From Brachionus manjavacas (taxonomy: Eukaryota; Rotifera; Eurotatoria; Ploima; Brachionidae), in NCBI GenBank assembly GCA_019054805.1, contig JAHQIY010000009.1, positions 3,879,787 to 3,943,786 of the forward strand: a DNA stretch of 64,000 bases. Direction: 5' to 3'. Shown here piece after piece: positions 34,301 to 49,300 of the stretch (within the stretch, counting starts at the first letter, position 1; every line of letters starts with the position of its first letter). The notes under the pieces were generated by a model. That model did not search any database. It was not told the DNA's origin and saw nothing but the letters and a program-made list of their open reading frames with translations. A program made the translations under genes and the position numbers.

Positions 34301-37300
34301 CCGAATAAAGAGTTATTTATATTAATGACCTTCCAGAAATATTCAGAGGATAATGCTCTCTGTATGAGAATGACTGCAAGATATATTATTTATTTAATGA
34401 AGTAAACGAAAGGATAATGAAAGAGCATTTACAAACGATATTAATAATCTTGTTGAATGGTGCAGAGAAAATAAGTGCGTCATCGGCAAGAGCAAACAGA
34501 GTTTTAGTGCAAATTATAAATGGTTTCAATAACCATGATATGAGTATTTTAAGAAAATGTACTCAATTCACGTTCGACCCCATCTTTTATAATGCTGTAT
34601 CGTTATGGAATTCAGTTCTGAAGAATGATATTGAGAGAGTACAGAGAAGAGCTACACGAAGCAACATGGGATTTGGCGAGCTAAACCATATAGAGAGGCT
34701 AAAAAGACTAAACTTAACAATACTTTCAACAAGAAGAAGACGCGGTGATCTAATACAAATTAACAAGTTCATTTATGAATTTAATGAGATAAGTTGGTAA
34801 AGCGAATCATTAACAAGTTATAGTGCAATAATACAATAAGTAATCGATAAATACTAATAAATGCCAGATCGAGAAAAATTTTGACCTTCGCCTTCGAGTG
34901 ACCGTAACTTCTTTTTGGAAGTGATTTATCCTAACCTAAATATTAGAGTCGAAATAAGTCCGGTTATACCCTAAAGGTACCACCTGTTAGAGTGTTTACC
35001 GCGAACTTAAACTTTCTCTTTGAGTTTTTACTTCTTGGCTGCAACCACCTCTGCCACCAATTATGTCACGCCAATAAATGGGTGACACAAGCAAGGATTG
35101 TTGAAAAAATAATTTATTTTACTAGCCAGTGAGTCCAAGTAGAAAATACTTCTCCTCTTGTTAGCCGGCTTGTTCATTTATTTAAAATAAAAGATTAAAC
35201 AAATAAAAAAAGTTTTCAGAATCAACTTTCAATATTTAAAAACGGCATCTTTTTAAATATAATAAAGTTATTTTCATTTCAAGATATTATATTTAAATAA
35301 AGAAATTATATCAAGGGTTTTTGAAATTCAACTTTGGCTTAGCAATCTTGTTCTTAATTTATAGCGTCATCACGTGATTTAAAGGCTAAACTTCAAATGT
35401 AAAGTTGGCTAGCGAACCCAAGCGAAATTCAACGAGAGAATTTTAAGAATTCAGTAAAACTGAATCTTAAAATGTTGGAGTAAGCTGTTAATCACAAAAC
35501 AATCTTTAAGCAACTCCAATGTGTTCTCAGAGACTCGGAATTTAAAGAAATTACAGCAATCAACAATTTCTCTTCGAACAAAATATGGATTATAAAGTTC
35601 GAACACGACTTTACCGCATCGAAAGTCTTTGAACGTTCAATCGAAATTAATGGTGAATTTTTTAAGATTGAAGGTGCAAACAAATTTCCGGAGACAAGAA
35701 GATCCTCGATATTTAGGTTTCACTATCTCCCAGAAGGTTTCAACAAAGAATTACTTCGAGACTTTTTCGATGCTGTAAGAATCAATGGTCTCAAAGTTGA
35801 ACAAATTTAAGAAGAAAAATACAAAGAAAGTCAAGTAAAAAACGGTGTGAAACTAGTAAAAGTTTCCTTCCCCAAAAAATCAGAACAATTAGTTAGAAAT
35901 TTGACTGGTCCAACAGTTCTTTTTGATTAAAGTGCGTAATTTCAATTGCTGGACAGAAACAAAATTGCTTTTATTGTAATGATGAAGGACACAACTTGCA
36001 TGATGTCCTGTTAAAAAACCAAGCCTGCAAAATCTGTAATCAAAAAGGACTTTTGACCCAAAAGTGCTCTTTAGCTGAGAGGCTTAAATCGATTAATCGA
36101 GCAAAAATCGACAAAAGCAAACTAGCGATTCAAGAAGAGGAAGAAGATATTTCTCAAATAGAAACAAACATGCTGGACTTGATAACCAAAACTCCACAGT
36201 TTACTAATAACGAGTCAACAAATGAGGACACTTTTTTGTAGTCATAGTCCAGTCAAAAAAGTATACATACTCCAGTTCTATCAGTTAATCTTAATAAAGA
36301 TTCTGAACAAATAAACTGCTCAAATTTCGAAAAATTAAGAGATCAATCTATAAAGTCAGCAAAATACCTTGTTACCAATGTTCAAACAAGTAAGCAAATC
36401 AAGCGCGTTTCAGAATCCGACAATTCACAAACAGCTGAATCGAAAAAACTACCTGCAATAAGAGGCTAAATATTATCAAGATATTGTCAAACAAAAAATG
36501 TGGTCTTACTCAAAACACACTAGGACATTTATGTAAATCTTATTCGGATCAATTTTAGACTTTTCTTTTCCTTGCTTGAATTCATTTTCAGAAAAAAATA
36601 TCAGAAAACTACAAGAAATTCAGAATACAGCAGTCAAGTCTATTCTAAAGTTAAAATATGACACTCCCTCCATCATGATGCATCATGAGGATTTTAACAA
36701 ACTTAAATTCCTAACAGTCTCAAATCGCCTTTTTAGTTGAGTGAGAAATATGTTGGGACAGGACTGAGTCATTCTATTCCATTGGTTGTAAGACTGGTGG
36801 AGGAATACAAAGAAGGTTTCGAATCGAGATATATTGAATACCCAACTCCATTGTGTAATTGCTACCTTACTTTTTCCTCCTTTTTTCCTAAAACCTGAAC
36901 TATGTAAAAATTTGCCACATGTAACAAATTATGTCTTCTAAACTTTCATTTTGATTTTTTTTTATCTCATTTTATTACTTTAATTTAATTTATTATTTTG
37001 ATTTTGATTTTTTAATTTAATCTGAAGTAGCCCTAGCTCGGTACAGAAAACAAATAACTAAAGTATGACAAACTGTTCATCGAGGCATAATTTTATAACT
37101 AACAAAGCTGTTAGTGATTGGAACAAATTGACAAATGAAGTTATTAGAATCAAAAACAATTGACTCATTTAAAAACAAATTAGAAAGGATTTTGAGAGAC
37201 TCAAATATTGCTTATAGTCTGGTTAATCCAAACTTCACATATAAGCTTATCATATTATTATTATCAATTATAACAATAATCTTTATCAAAAATTACTTAA

Positions 37301-40300
37301 ATAAATTCTGCTTCAATAAATTCTGCATAAATATTTACTATTTTAAATAAATTTTCTAAAACTCATTTATTTAGATTTAAAAATCAAATTTAAAATAATT
37401 CAAGTTTAAATTTGAATTTTAAATTTTGAGTTTTTTTAATTTAAATCTTAATATGTAGAATTATTTGCTCAAATAGTCAATTTGATTTACAACACCAAAA
37501 GTTCAACCTATTTTAAACCTGAACGGACATCAAAAATAAAATAAACTCTAATATTATTTCAAAATTTTTAAATCCATTTATTCACCAGAAATTTTAATCG
37601 TCTTTAATGTGGTTTTTTTTTCAAATATGAATTTGTCTCTAGAGATTGTCTTGGCCAGTAGGAAGAATTATAATCCCTTAAAAGTATACTTACATGTTTG
37701 TACAAATTTATGAACCAATTTAGAGAAAAATGATACATATGATCAATATTAGCCAATTCGGATATGGTAAAAAACAGTGCTGATGAATGCAAGGCTACTT
37801 TTTTATAATTATTTCTAGTTTTGTCAATTTGGAGTTCAGTTTCTTCGGCTTTTTGCTGCTTTTGTTCAAGCTCTTGTGCCAATTCTTTACTTTTGTACAA
37901 AATCTGAACTGCTGTCTCATCTTCTAGCAGATCTCCTTGAGCAGTTGACAGAACATGAAGTATTTTATCTTCAATCAGTTTAGCTTGTTGTTTATTCTCT
38001 GCCGATTGAACAATCAGTTCATTTTTGGTAGACTCAAGCTCGGGCTTTTCTTTGCTAGTCACAATGCCTAAAAGCTGATCTTCTAGACCCGATTGAGTAA
38101 TGACAAAATTTATTAGCTTTACTTTTACACTTATCTCCGGCGAATAGACCGGATTTCTGAGCCTGGTGGTCAAGTAGAGCCTGAAATCTTTACTATACTC
38201 AATGATCATGTCCCCTACTTTGATGCACTCAAGAGAATTGTGCTTAAAAACAGCTTTTAAAAGCACTGGTTCTAGCTGAGCGTCAATTTCTTCTCCTAAA
38301 TCCTCAATTAGCAAAGGCTTTCCGAATTGGATACAATTTTCAATGTTGCGTAGAAAATTTTTCTCATTTTGTTTTATTGTTTCCAATTGATTTGACTTTT
38401 CCAAATTTTTGATCCATTTATTGGCTTGACTTTGAGGGTCGATCATCAAAGGCCATCTATTTGCATTGGCCGATATGATGCCATTTTCTATTGAAAAATT
38501 ATCCACGGGTAGACCATGACTTTTCCACTCTTGCATCTTAACTGCATCGCCCAATGTGTTAATCAAAGAAAATGACTTTGAAACCGGCAAAAATTTTTGT
38601 CTGCATGACTTGGTCCATTTTGAAACACAGAGTTGTCTGTAGTGATTGGTAAAAGGTCCCAAATAGCCAATAATAGCCGATGATACGAGAACATCGCCAA
38701 TGATGTTATTGGCCAAAGTGGTCAGGTCTTGCACCTGGCCTGTCCATCGTATTTTTTCACTACTCAAGCCTTTTGTTAGTTTTTCAGATCGTGCTAATTT
38801 TAGCTTTGTTACGTGAATTTTTGATTCAAGTTGCTTCAATTCAGCTTGCTTTTTGTCCAAACGTTGATTTAGTTTATCCAATTTTTGGATTATTTTGTCA
38901 AGTTCAGATTTTTTTAATTCCAAAGCCTTCGTTTTTTCAAACAGAACTTCTTCGGCTTGTTTCAAATTTTCCTTTTTGGGTTGAACAATTTTGTAAATTT
39001 TGTCATAAGAAACAATAGCAATGATCCATTTGCACAAACCTTCACAAGCACTGGAAATGTTTTTGATCAAGGCTGGATTAAAAGCTGGATTTGTCAGGTA
39101 ATGATTTCGAATTTTGTCAATTGTACTTTGGGCAATGTTATTTTTGTCAAATTCTTTTAGTTCATTTAAAAATTTCAAATCTCCAAGCATTCGCTTTGCT
39201 GCTGGCCAGTAATCTTCGTAGGGCTTACCATCTACAAGCTTTTTCTCGGACTTTATTCCTTTCATTATACAAACAGCTTCCATTACCAGTCGAACGCCTG
39301 AAGGAGGATTTTGCATCGTTTTCATAGCTTTAAAAATTTTAAGTTATTTTAAATTTTATTAATTAACATTCATTAAATAAATTAATTCAAAAATTAATTT
39401 TTTAAAATTTTCTATAGGTTCAATATTCAAATTTTTCAATGAGAAACCAAAACTCAATTAAACATTCAATCGAAATTGTGTAAACTTGTGTAAACTCGCA
39501 TCGTAGACTTTAAGAGTATAGCCCAAATCTAACCTTTGTCTTTTAGAGTTTATGATTACCTCAAAATGGGATATTTTCCAGTAATAAAGGCTAGGTTTAG
39601 CTTTTACCCAGTTAAAAAAAAATCGTCTTTACTTTCATTAAAAAATTAAATATTAAAAAAATTGAAGAGCTAATTTTAAAATAAAATATTAGTCAAATTT
39701 AAACTTTTTTATTTTTTGAATTCAGATTATCATGGCTTTAAAGCAGTGTGTCTTCCTCTTCATAATTTAAATTTGAATTTAATTCATGCAAGCTTGGATT
39801 AATTTCATCTTAGTTGTTAAAACCAACAAAAAATACATCTTAATCTTAAATGTCATCAACTTAGGCATTGAAAAATTAATTTTTAGTAGCCAATTCTTTA
39901 AAAAGGCCATGAAAATTTGTTTAACTTGTTATGCCACATGAGTCAATTGATTTTTATGTGATGCTCTTTAAACTTTTCTCTTTAAACTTTTCACTAAGAA
40001 GGCCAATTAATTGTCAATACATATCCAGGTAATTTTGAATTCCAATAAATGTTAGATTGGCAAATTGAAGTTCATGATCAATTTTAAATTCAAAAAAAAA
40101 ATTTATATCTAGGGGTTTTGAGAAATTCAGAACAAAATGATAAAAAGAACAGAAAAAAATGTAAAAAAAATTGAATAACTTTTTTTGCAGAGATTTGGCA
40201 CACCATTAGCAGGCTTTGACAGTTGATGCAACTTTGAATGTTACACCATGTTGCATTTACAGTCATAATTTTAATCTTTTAGATGAAAGTTATTTAAATT

Positions 40301-43300
40301 TTTAAACTTAGTTCTGGGTTTTGGGAAATTCAGTACAAAATGATAAAAAGATCAGAAAAGAATGTAAAAAAATTGAATAAGTTTTTTTCTAAAGGTCTAA
40401 ACTTAGTTCTGTAAATTCAATATTAACTTTTTTAACCCTAAAATTTTTATTGTATATTTCTATCAGTGTTTTATCTTATTATGTGCAACGCATAGGCGAC
40501 CTCTCATGTAGGCCGCCTCCGCAAGCTAGTCTTGCTGTAGCTTTTTTTTAATAATAATAATAGTGCAACATTCAAAGTTGCATCAAATATCAAGATTTGA
40601 TAAATTTGCACAATTTTTTTTTAATATGTAATTTAAGTTAAAATTTAGTAAAATTCAAAAAGTATAAAAATTCGTACAAGTTTTTTTTATATAATTCTTT
40701 AATTCAATCAAAATCATTTCAGATCTGGTGATTTTAGAGTAGATTTACTTTTATTAATTGTCATTTTTTTTTTGGAAAATATTTTTTATTAAATAGATTA
40801 AGTTTATACCCATTTAATATAATTATTTTACAAGAAATTTTAAACATATCTATTCGTGTTTTGGAGTGTATTTTTATGCGATTTGATATCATGTTTTTCA
40901 GAGAAAAATTATTTATATAATTAATATTTGAAATATTAATTATATAAAATATTATATTTCCCATCAAAGATCTGAATTCATCGTTTTCGGGAATAGTTAG
41001 AGACTTGATGAAATTAAAGGCAAAGTTTCCTAATAATCTCAAAGAGACAAAAGAATTTTTAAATTTTTAAAAAATTTTAAGTTAAATTACATAATTTTTT
41101 TTAGGTAAAATTTACCAAAAAATTTGGAAATTTAAATTTTTGGTTTGTGAAATTCAGTACAAAAGAATAGTACAAAGTGGAAAAAATTGCACAACTTTTT
41201 TTCTAAAAGATTAAAATTAGTTCTGTAAATACATCATGTTGCAACATTCAAAGTTGCATCATCTGTATAAGTCTTCTATTGACGTGCAAAATCTCTGCAA
41301 AAGTTATAAAAAAATACTTTTTGACTAATAAATTAGAAACAAAATATATTAAAGTTTTTTAATAATTTGCGTAAATTATCGTCGAATCCTCGTAGCAAAT
41401 CAGTTCTGTATTTTCTGAAAGAGAACTTTATTTCACTTAAAACGTTTATAGTCCCAAAGATCACTTAAGACCACACTGTTTTTTTTAAATATACTAGACA
41501 AAACTTTCAACAATTTTTTTTTTACTTTTTGCATTTAAGCTTTATCATACATAAATAAAGTGTCAAAATCATTCAAAAATTTTTTTTAAAAATTTTCATA
41601 TTTTTTAAATAAATAAATCTTTAGGGTAGAGAATTCGAAATTCTTAACTGCTCATAATATACACTGGATTTAGAAAGTCTCATTTAATTTTTTTGAATTT
41701 ATTTTTCAAATTTGAATACTTACATGATATATCCTGAGGATTGAGTGTATCAAGAGCAGTGACGGCATCATTCAGCAGTGGCAAAGCTTTTTGAAGTTCG
41801 CCTTCACATTCATCCTTTATTACTTGGGCTTGCAAAGTAGCTTTGTTCACACTTTCTTTATCTGCTTCGACATGATTCTTGATAACATCAACCTCGATGG
41901 CCTCTTTTTCAATAACTTTAATGAGCTCTTCAGTTTCGGAGCGTTTAGCAATCATGATGGGCTGCAGTTCGGTCAGCTCCTTGCGAATCATATTCACTTG
42001 TTTCTCAGCTTCGTCCAGCTTTTCCAATCCGGCAACATAGCGCTCTCGTTTTAGCTGAACATCCTTGCGCTTTGTGTCGAGCAAATTTTTGAATGTTTTT
42101 ATGGACTCAAGATACGAAGTGGGTATTATGTAGACCCGTCTGAGCATTTCCTCATAGTACTGCTTGGCTAGCTCGATTGAGTCCTCGTGAAATATTTTGT
42201 ACATGTTCACTGTTTGCTCTTTGACTTGATCGCTTATGTCCACGTCTTCCAGAAATTTGTTCGCCACCAGATCAAGCGCTTCATCAGGCCACTCGCTGAA
42301 CCAGTCTAGAGAACAGCAGTTTATAATTGCCGGAAACATTCTCAATTGATTGCGGAAGTTTTCGCCAATTGGACTAAAGGCCAAAATGATGTGAAGGTTA
42401 GCTTTGATGCGTTCGACAAATTTCGAGTACAAAAAAGTGGGAGTTAGATTGGAGCTCTCTGTTTTGTTTAGATACAGGCTGCGCATTGTTTCAATGATGT
42501 CCAACTTTTCGTCTTGTTCAAACAGTGAGGGCAAGTCGCCACTGTTCAGAATCATGTTCAAGTCTTCCAGAAAAGCTTCGTCTTTTATTTGAGTGTCGAG
42601 CAAAAAAAAGGCTATTTTAGACTTGGACTCGCCTGCTCTACGCAACAGTGTTTTCAGATCATTCTTCCAAGTCGACTGAGTGTATTTGTTTGATACATCT
42701 ATTTGGAATATTTCTATCTTTGACATGTAGCATGCCAGTTTAGTTGCGCTTGATCTACCAGTGCCGCCGACTCCGATCAATAGAGCGTGGCCATTCGATT
42801 GAAGCTTTAGGATTCGATTGACTCGCGAAATGTGCTGAATCAGGTAATTGAAGACAACAAGGTCCATTTTAACTTTTCTCGATTGGTTGTACTCGTTTAG
42901 ATACTCTTCAATTGTGAAGCGTAGCATGTCCAATTTTTTTATTTCATTGTAGCTTTTTTCCGAGTCTGGTTCTTCTTGGACAAAATCGCCAAAATATAAA
43001 TTGGCCGTGAGACTTTCACTCAAAGTGCTATCTTTTTGGGACGATTTTTTTTTGGCCACATCCAGGATTTGAGTATCTTTAAAAACGTCTTCCAACGAAG
43101 ACTTGAAAACTTTTTCGACACAGTCCTTGAATTACAAGATTTTAAATTATTTAGAAAAGTAGCTGGAGGGACTTGATTTTTAAGATGGCTTTGTAAATTT
43201 TGCAACAAAGACCAAAAGCATAAAAACTTTAAAATTAAAACTTTAGAAAATTAGAAAATTGTTCTGCTGATAAAAACTTTGTAGCACCCAAATGGCTCTC

Positions 43301-46300
43301 ATTAAATCTATCCACAAATTTAATAAAAATAAGAACAAAATAGATACATTTTTAGATTTAACATAATTTGTTAAACCTTATGTAAGTCAGAAATTCGAAA
43401 AATATACAAATTTTGACGATTTTATCGAATACATGCAGTCAATACATGTTGTTAAAATAAACAGAGATCAATGAGAATTAAGAAAATGAAAATGCAGTAA
43501 ATGGCTCAAACATTAAAAATGTGATCATACAATAGCTGTGAGTTCACGTTTAAGTAAGTTTTTATCAATTTGAAAATTATTTTAATTTTAAAAAAATATT
43601 TTTTTTATTAAGAATTATGTAAGTTCAAAGAAATCGCTATGAGTTTACAACTTGAACGAAAACACCGTCCAGGTCGTCCAAAAATTACAGCAAATGCTTT
43701 GTCGAAGTATTAATGACGAAGCGCCACCACAAAAAAGCGAAGCTAACCCTAGTAATATAAATTGTTCCTAATTTCAGTATTTTTGTTTTTTTGATTGAAA
43801 AAAAAATTTTACTAAGAACTTTTTTAAATTTTTTTGAGGCTAAAATATTAATATTTTAAGTTTATCATTTTTATTATTAATTTATAATTTATTTTTTATC
43901 TATGATCTATTCTTAATAAGATGATTTGAATTTTCTTTCAATTTGAAAATTTATTAAATTAAAATATTAAAATTCTAACATCGCAACTTAAATAATTTGA
44001 TTTTTTCGAAAAAATCCAATCATTACTTGTAAAAATTACAGAATTAAATAAAATTTAAATCTTAGACAGAAAATTTTATCTTTTTTAATCAAATAACATC
44101 CTTCTGTATTGTAAAGAAATATTTTGTGATTAACTTGATTTAGAATTAAATTTTGGTAAATCATTTAAATAAGAAAAGCTTAAAAAAAAGGGCCTGACCG
44201 GGGATCGAACCCGGAACCTCTCGCACCCAAAGCGAGAATCATACCACTAGACCATCAGGCCTTCATTTAAGTTACAGAAAAATATTATTTCTATTTTATA
44301 TTTAATTTTAATTAAAGACTTATAATTGATAGATAATTAAAACAAGTAAGGGCTTCGATGGTGTAGTGGTTATCACATCTGCTTTACACGCAGAAGGTCG
44401 CGAGTTCGATCCTCGCTCGAAGTATATTTTTGGTCATATTTTTTTGTTTATTTTTATTTTAAATTTTGTTTGAAATTTAAATTTATTCAAAATATTTAAG
44501 CTTTTGCTTTTGCAAGTAATACCACAATTTTTAAATTTTAACCATAATGTGTGATATTGCAGTTTTGCTTTTTATTTGGCAGAGTTAAGTTGAGAGCAAT
44601 TTTTGTCGGCCATTAAAAATGATATCATAAAACTTTAATAGAATTTCAAAAAATTTAATTTTTTTAATCAAATATAAAATAAAATTATTCAATTATTAAG
44701 ATTATACATAAAATTTTGTAAATATTAAAAAAAAACTTTATCTAAAAAAAACAATGGAAAATTTGATATCTAGTTAAATCATCATTTTAGAAAACTAATT
44801 TAGAGCCGAAGCCGAAGACGTTGAAGCGTTACCAAAAAACAAGAGAAGTGTTAGAATAGTTAATGAATATCTCCAAAAATGTTAATAATTTGAATCAATT
44901 GAAGCTTACAAATGGAATCTTGATAATAAGATGATTATCCACCTGAAAGAAGACAATTACTACTATATTAATTCTGACGAAAAAATAGATACCACTAAAA
45001 GGATGTAAAGTTTTTATCCAAAGTTTGCGTTAGAAAATTTGGACAAATTTCGACAATATGATCAAATGTGTTTTCAGTGCACAAAAGGTCAAATACGACG
45101 AAAATAGTTGAACACTGAGTAGTTGTTGGTAAAGGCTAATGAATTACAATTAAGTGCAATTTCAGAACGATAGGAATGTGTCAATCAAACCGAAAAAATG
45201 TAGATGCAATTGACAAACAAGCAAAATTGGGTGATCAATGTGGCGCGCAAATGAAGAAAAAACGTTACTCGGCTTGTAAAGAAACAAATGAAGAAAAAAT
45301 AAAAAAATATGACGAAAAAATTAAAAAATTTAGAGTCACAAGAAAAAAAGTTTTTTTTTTAAATCAAATTAGTGTCAAATAATAAAAAGAGTGTTTTTTT
45401 TTAGTTTTTTTTTTTAATTATTTTTATTTTTGTGTTTTTTCTAAAAATTTGGGGTTTTCGAACTAAATTTCTCAATTTTTATCTGGAGCAGAGCAATTAA
45501 AATTGTTTAAAATCCGATTAAAATATGATAACCCTAACAAAATTTTTTCATTTTAATAATAAAAATTTGTTAGATATAATGATAATTTTAAAATTTGTAA
45601 ATTTAAAAATTCAAAATCCATTTAAAAAAAAACTTTTTAGAAATAAGAAAATTCAAAAAATTTATTTGTTTTTCTTTTTAACTTAAAATTTAAAAGAAAA
45701 AAATCTTCCTTTTCCTTTGTTGAATTTTTAAAAAAAAAAACTATTTTAATGCCTACTTATAATCATTTATCTTACCATAGTGAACTTTGGCAAATTATTA
45801 ATTAAGCAAACAAATATTTAATCTTTAGAAATAAATTTTATTTGCTCAATTTTTGAAATAATTTTAGTATTTAGTGGAGGATCTTTTGGCTACAAAAACG
45901 TTGAAGCTATTTTGGTATTTTTAAAAGAAATTTTTTAAATTTTTTATTTAAAAACTTTCTTTTTTTAATTGAACAATAATTTACCTATACAAAGAAATTT
46001 TTAAATAATTGAAAATTGTATTTTAAATGAAAACTTTCCTTCAAACAAAAAATTTAAAATATTTATCTTAAAAATATATGATTGATCAAAAATCTGAATC
46101 ATTTTTCATTAGAATTATTTAATTTAAACATATTTCGTGATTTCGACACACAAAAAAGTTTTAAGGATAAAAATCAAACTTAATAGTTTCGCTTTAAAAA
46201 ATCAAGAAAATAATAAAAACTAGTTTAAATTTTTTGAATTTCGATTGAGATTTTTTCTTTTACTTCTTTTACTTTTGTGTGGTAGCACAATTAAAATAAA

Positions 46301-49300
46301 AAATTTAAAGCTTTGCTCTTTAACTTAATTTAAAACCAACCAAAATTTTGAAATTTTTTGATAATTTGATAATTTTTGCTTTTTGAATAAAATTCGTATC
46401 TGTTTTCTTCATTTATATCGGCTTTAAGTGAATCTAAACTAGCAAAATGAAGGAAAAAAAAATCTTCTAATTTGATAAAATGTATCTGACTTAATAAAAT
46501 TAAAAAAACATTTTTATTTTGAGTTACATATAGAATAAAAAAAAAGTCTTCTTTTAGCATTTGGCATTTTCCAAGTTTTGAAAAATTTATTTTCTTCATT
46601 TTGATTACCATTTTGAGTATGTCTGCAGTAGCATTTGAATTTAAATTTAATAATTTAAATTATTTTTATTTTTATTTTATGTAATATCTGTAATGTCTAT
46701 ATAAATTCTTTTTTCTTAATCAATTGTACCTATAAATGTAATTAATCATCTCTTATTGGTTTTTATACTATTTTATCATTATTTAATTTATTTTTATTTA
46801 TTTCTTATTAATGACAAATTATTTGAATTACTTTAAATATACTTAAATGATCAATTTGTATAATCTCTCATATTCGTCTTGTACCTCAGTTTCGTCTCTG
46901 TAACTTTTATTGTAGTTCCTTAATTTATCTCTCGATTTTTGCGCAATTAGCTGCCATAGATGGCTTCCGAGTAAGCAATTTAGATGAGTTTTTATTAAAA
47001 AAGCGTTATCGAAAAAGTATTATTCTATTCTTTACACTAGAAGCACTAAACGGGCCTTTATTATATATTTAAAAATTAATTTAAATAATTAATTAATTAA
47101 TTATACTAATAATAATAATCAAATAATTTTAAGTAAAAATTATATTTTTTTTGACATATCAATAATACTTTTAATCTTTTCATTCACTTAAATATTTTTT
47201 GTATTTTTTAATTATTAATCATTTATTAATATCCTTTCAATAATCAAAATTCTAAGTGAGCATAATTTTCATAATTAATTTTAATTGATAAAAAAAAACA
47301 TTTTTGATTATTAATAACTTTATATTTTGTTTATTAAAAGATTATTAATAAATGAATAGTAGTTAAAAAAATTAAATCAAAATATAATTTTTACTCTAAT
47401 AAATACCATATAAATTTAAGGTAAAAAATGTTTTCATGAAATAAAAATCTTGCCAAATTATCACTGAGTAAAATTACTAAAAATTTTTTTAATTTTGTGT
47501 TGATAAAACACGAAAAAAAGCTCGGTTCTTCTATTGTTAATAAAGCTAGAAAAACTTATTTTTTGGAATACTAAGAAATAATTCAAATGCTAAATTTGCT
47601 TTCAAACAATTATTACATCTTTTCCACTGAATATTTGGCTAAAGTTACTTTATCATAAGTCTAAACAAAATAGGCATTTTTGGAGTGTCACATTTTTTAA
47701 AAGATGAAATTTCACGTGTCTTATTTCCTAGCTGATAGATAAATTATCTAATCTGTTGAACAGACATTACAAACTTATGTTTTAAAATCTCTCCATTTCA
47801 ACAACACCAACAAAATGTTATTTATGCATATTTGTGTTTTGCTTTTTTTGAAGCTAATTCACTGTAAAATTCAGACTATTTGTCCGAACACAATCGACTC
47901 ATTTGACTGCAAGTGCTATGCAGATTTCAATTATGTATCTCAGCAATGTCCGTATGGTCTAACGCAGCTAGATTGTCGACTAGATAACAAAAATTTTACA
48001 TTTTTTGTTTCAAAATTGAGCAAAGCCTGCTATTCTTCCTTAAATTTAGAGAATGTGAATTCGATTGCGGCAAATGCCTTGGAAACAATAAGCCTCGTTT
48101 CTTCGGCTAGTCTTGATTTTAAAAAAGTCTCTCAAATAAGCTCATTTGCTTTTGTGCACATCAAAGATTCAATAAAAGTCAAAATAGATGCTGATTTCAG
48201 CACAAGCACTCAATTTGAACCAAAATGCTTTTCGCTCATCAAAAATTTAACTTTAATTGAATTCAAAAATTTTAATCTTCTCGAATTGAAAAGCGATTTT
48301 TTTCAAGAATCCCTCATCGAAACAATTCTTGTAAATAGATCCAAGTTTTGTGGCTTCAACTGCTCCCATAACACGACCACAATGGTCAAACATTTATTCA
48401 TTAAAGACAGCTTAACAAACGGGGTACTGGACTACACAATGCTCGGCTTTTTTTATTCACTTCAAACAGTCACAATAATTAACTCGGGCCTAGAAATTGT
48501 CCATGACATATTCGACAAGTACGATCAACTAAAACGCTTAGATCTTGGTCTCAACTCGATCAGATCTATTGATTTCAACAATCAATTGCTCGAATTGAAT
48601 CTATTCAATAATCCTGTTGAAAATTTCAGCTTAATTGGAAGGAAACTCAAATTTTTGGGCCTAAAATCAACCTTGATTGAAAAATTCTCAATCGATGCAC
48701 CTAATTTAGAGCACATGGATCTAGCTGACTCTAAACTTGTGACCAAATTTAAAAATTTAAACTCTCTTTTAGACCAAATAGAGGGCAAGAATGCAAATAG
48801 TTTAGAATTGATTGACATGTCGCATGACGAAGTCTACATGGATGATAAATTGTTTGCCAAAGAGCATTTAGAGAAAAAGAATTGCTTGTGGAATGGGCTG
48901 ATGAATAGGACTTTTATAAAAATAAACAAGCATCATGGATGCGACTGCTCGACTATTTATTTGTACAAAAATTTAGATTTAACTTTGCAAGAGATCAGAT
49001 TGGTGCCGATGTGCTATGCAAAATTGTTGATTGAGTCCAAAGTGCAACAACGAGAGAATGAATGTGCGCTAAAGGATGTGTATTCGAATTGTTCATTTGC
49101 ACGTGTTAGTACTGTGGTGCCAGTTACACATGGAACAAGAGATCAAGAGCTTTTTGTGAGAAAAAAGATTGTTTGGGAATTTACTGTGCCCGTTACTGTC
49201 GCAATATTTGTCTCTAGTATTATTTTGCTGACATTTTTTTTCCTAAGAGCAAAGATAGAATTTTCGAAAAAGTTTGACAATGTTTACCAAAGTAGTGATG

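Noticed and set aside
42684-42784. AAA4 P-loop with Arg instead of Lys (GVGGTGRS) as a possible inactivating change
   Set aside because: Arg at this place is normal for AAA4 of axonemal dyneins.
46330-46611. 93-codon minus-strand frame as a missing dynein exon
   Set aside because: No dynein motif; the missing piece was found at 50562-50793 instead.
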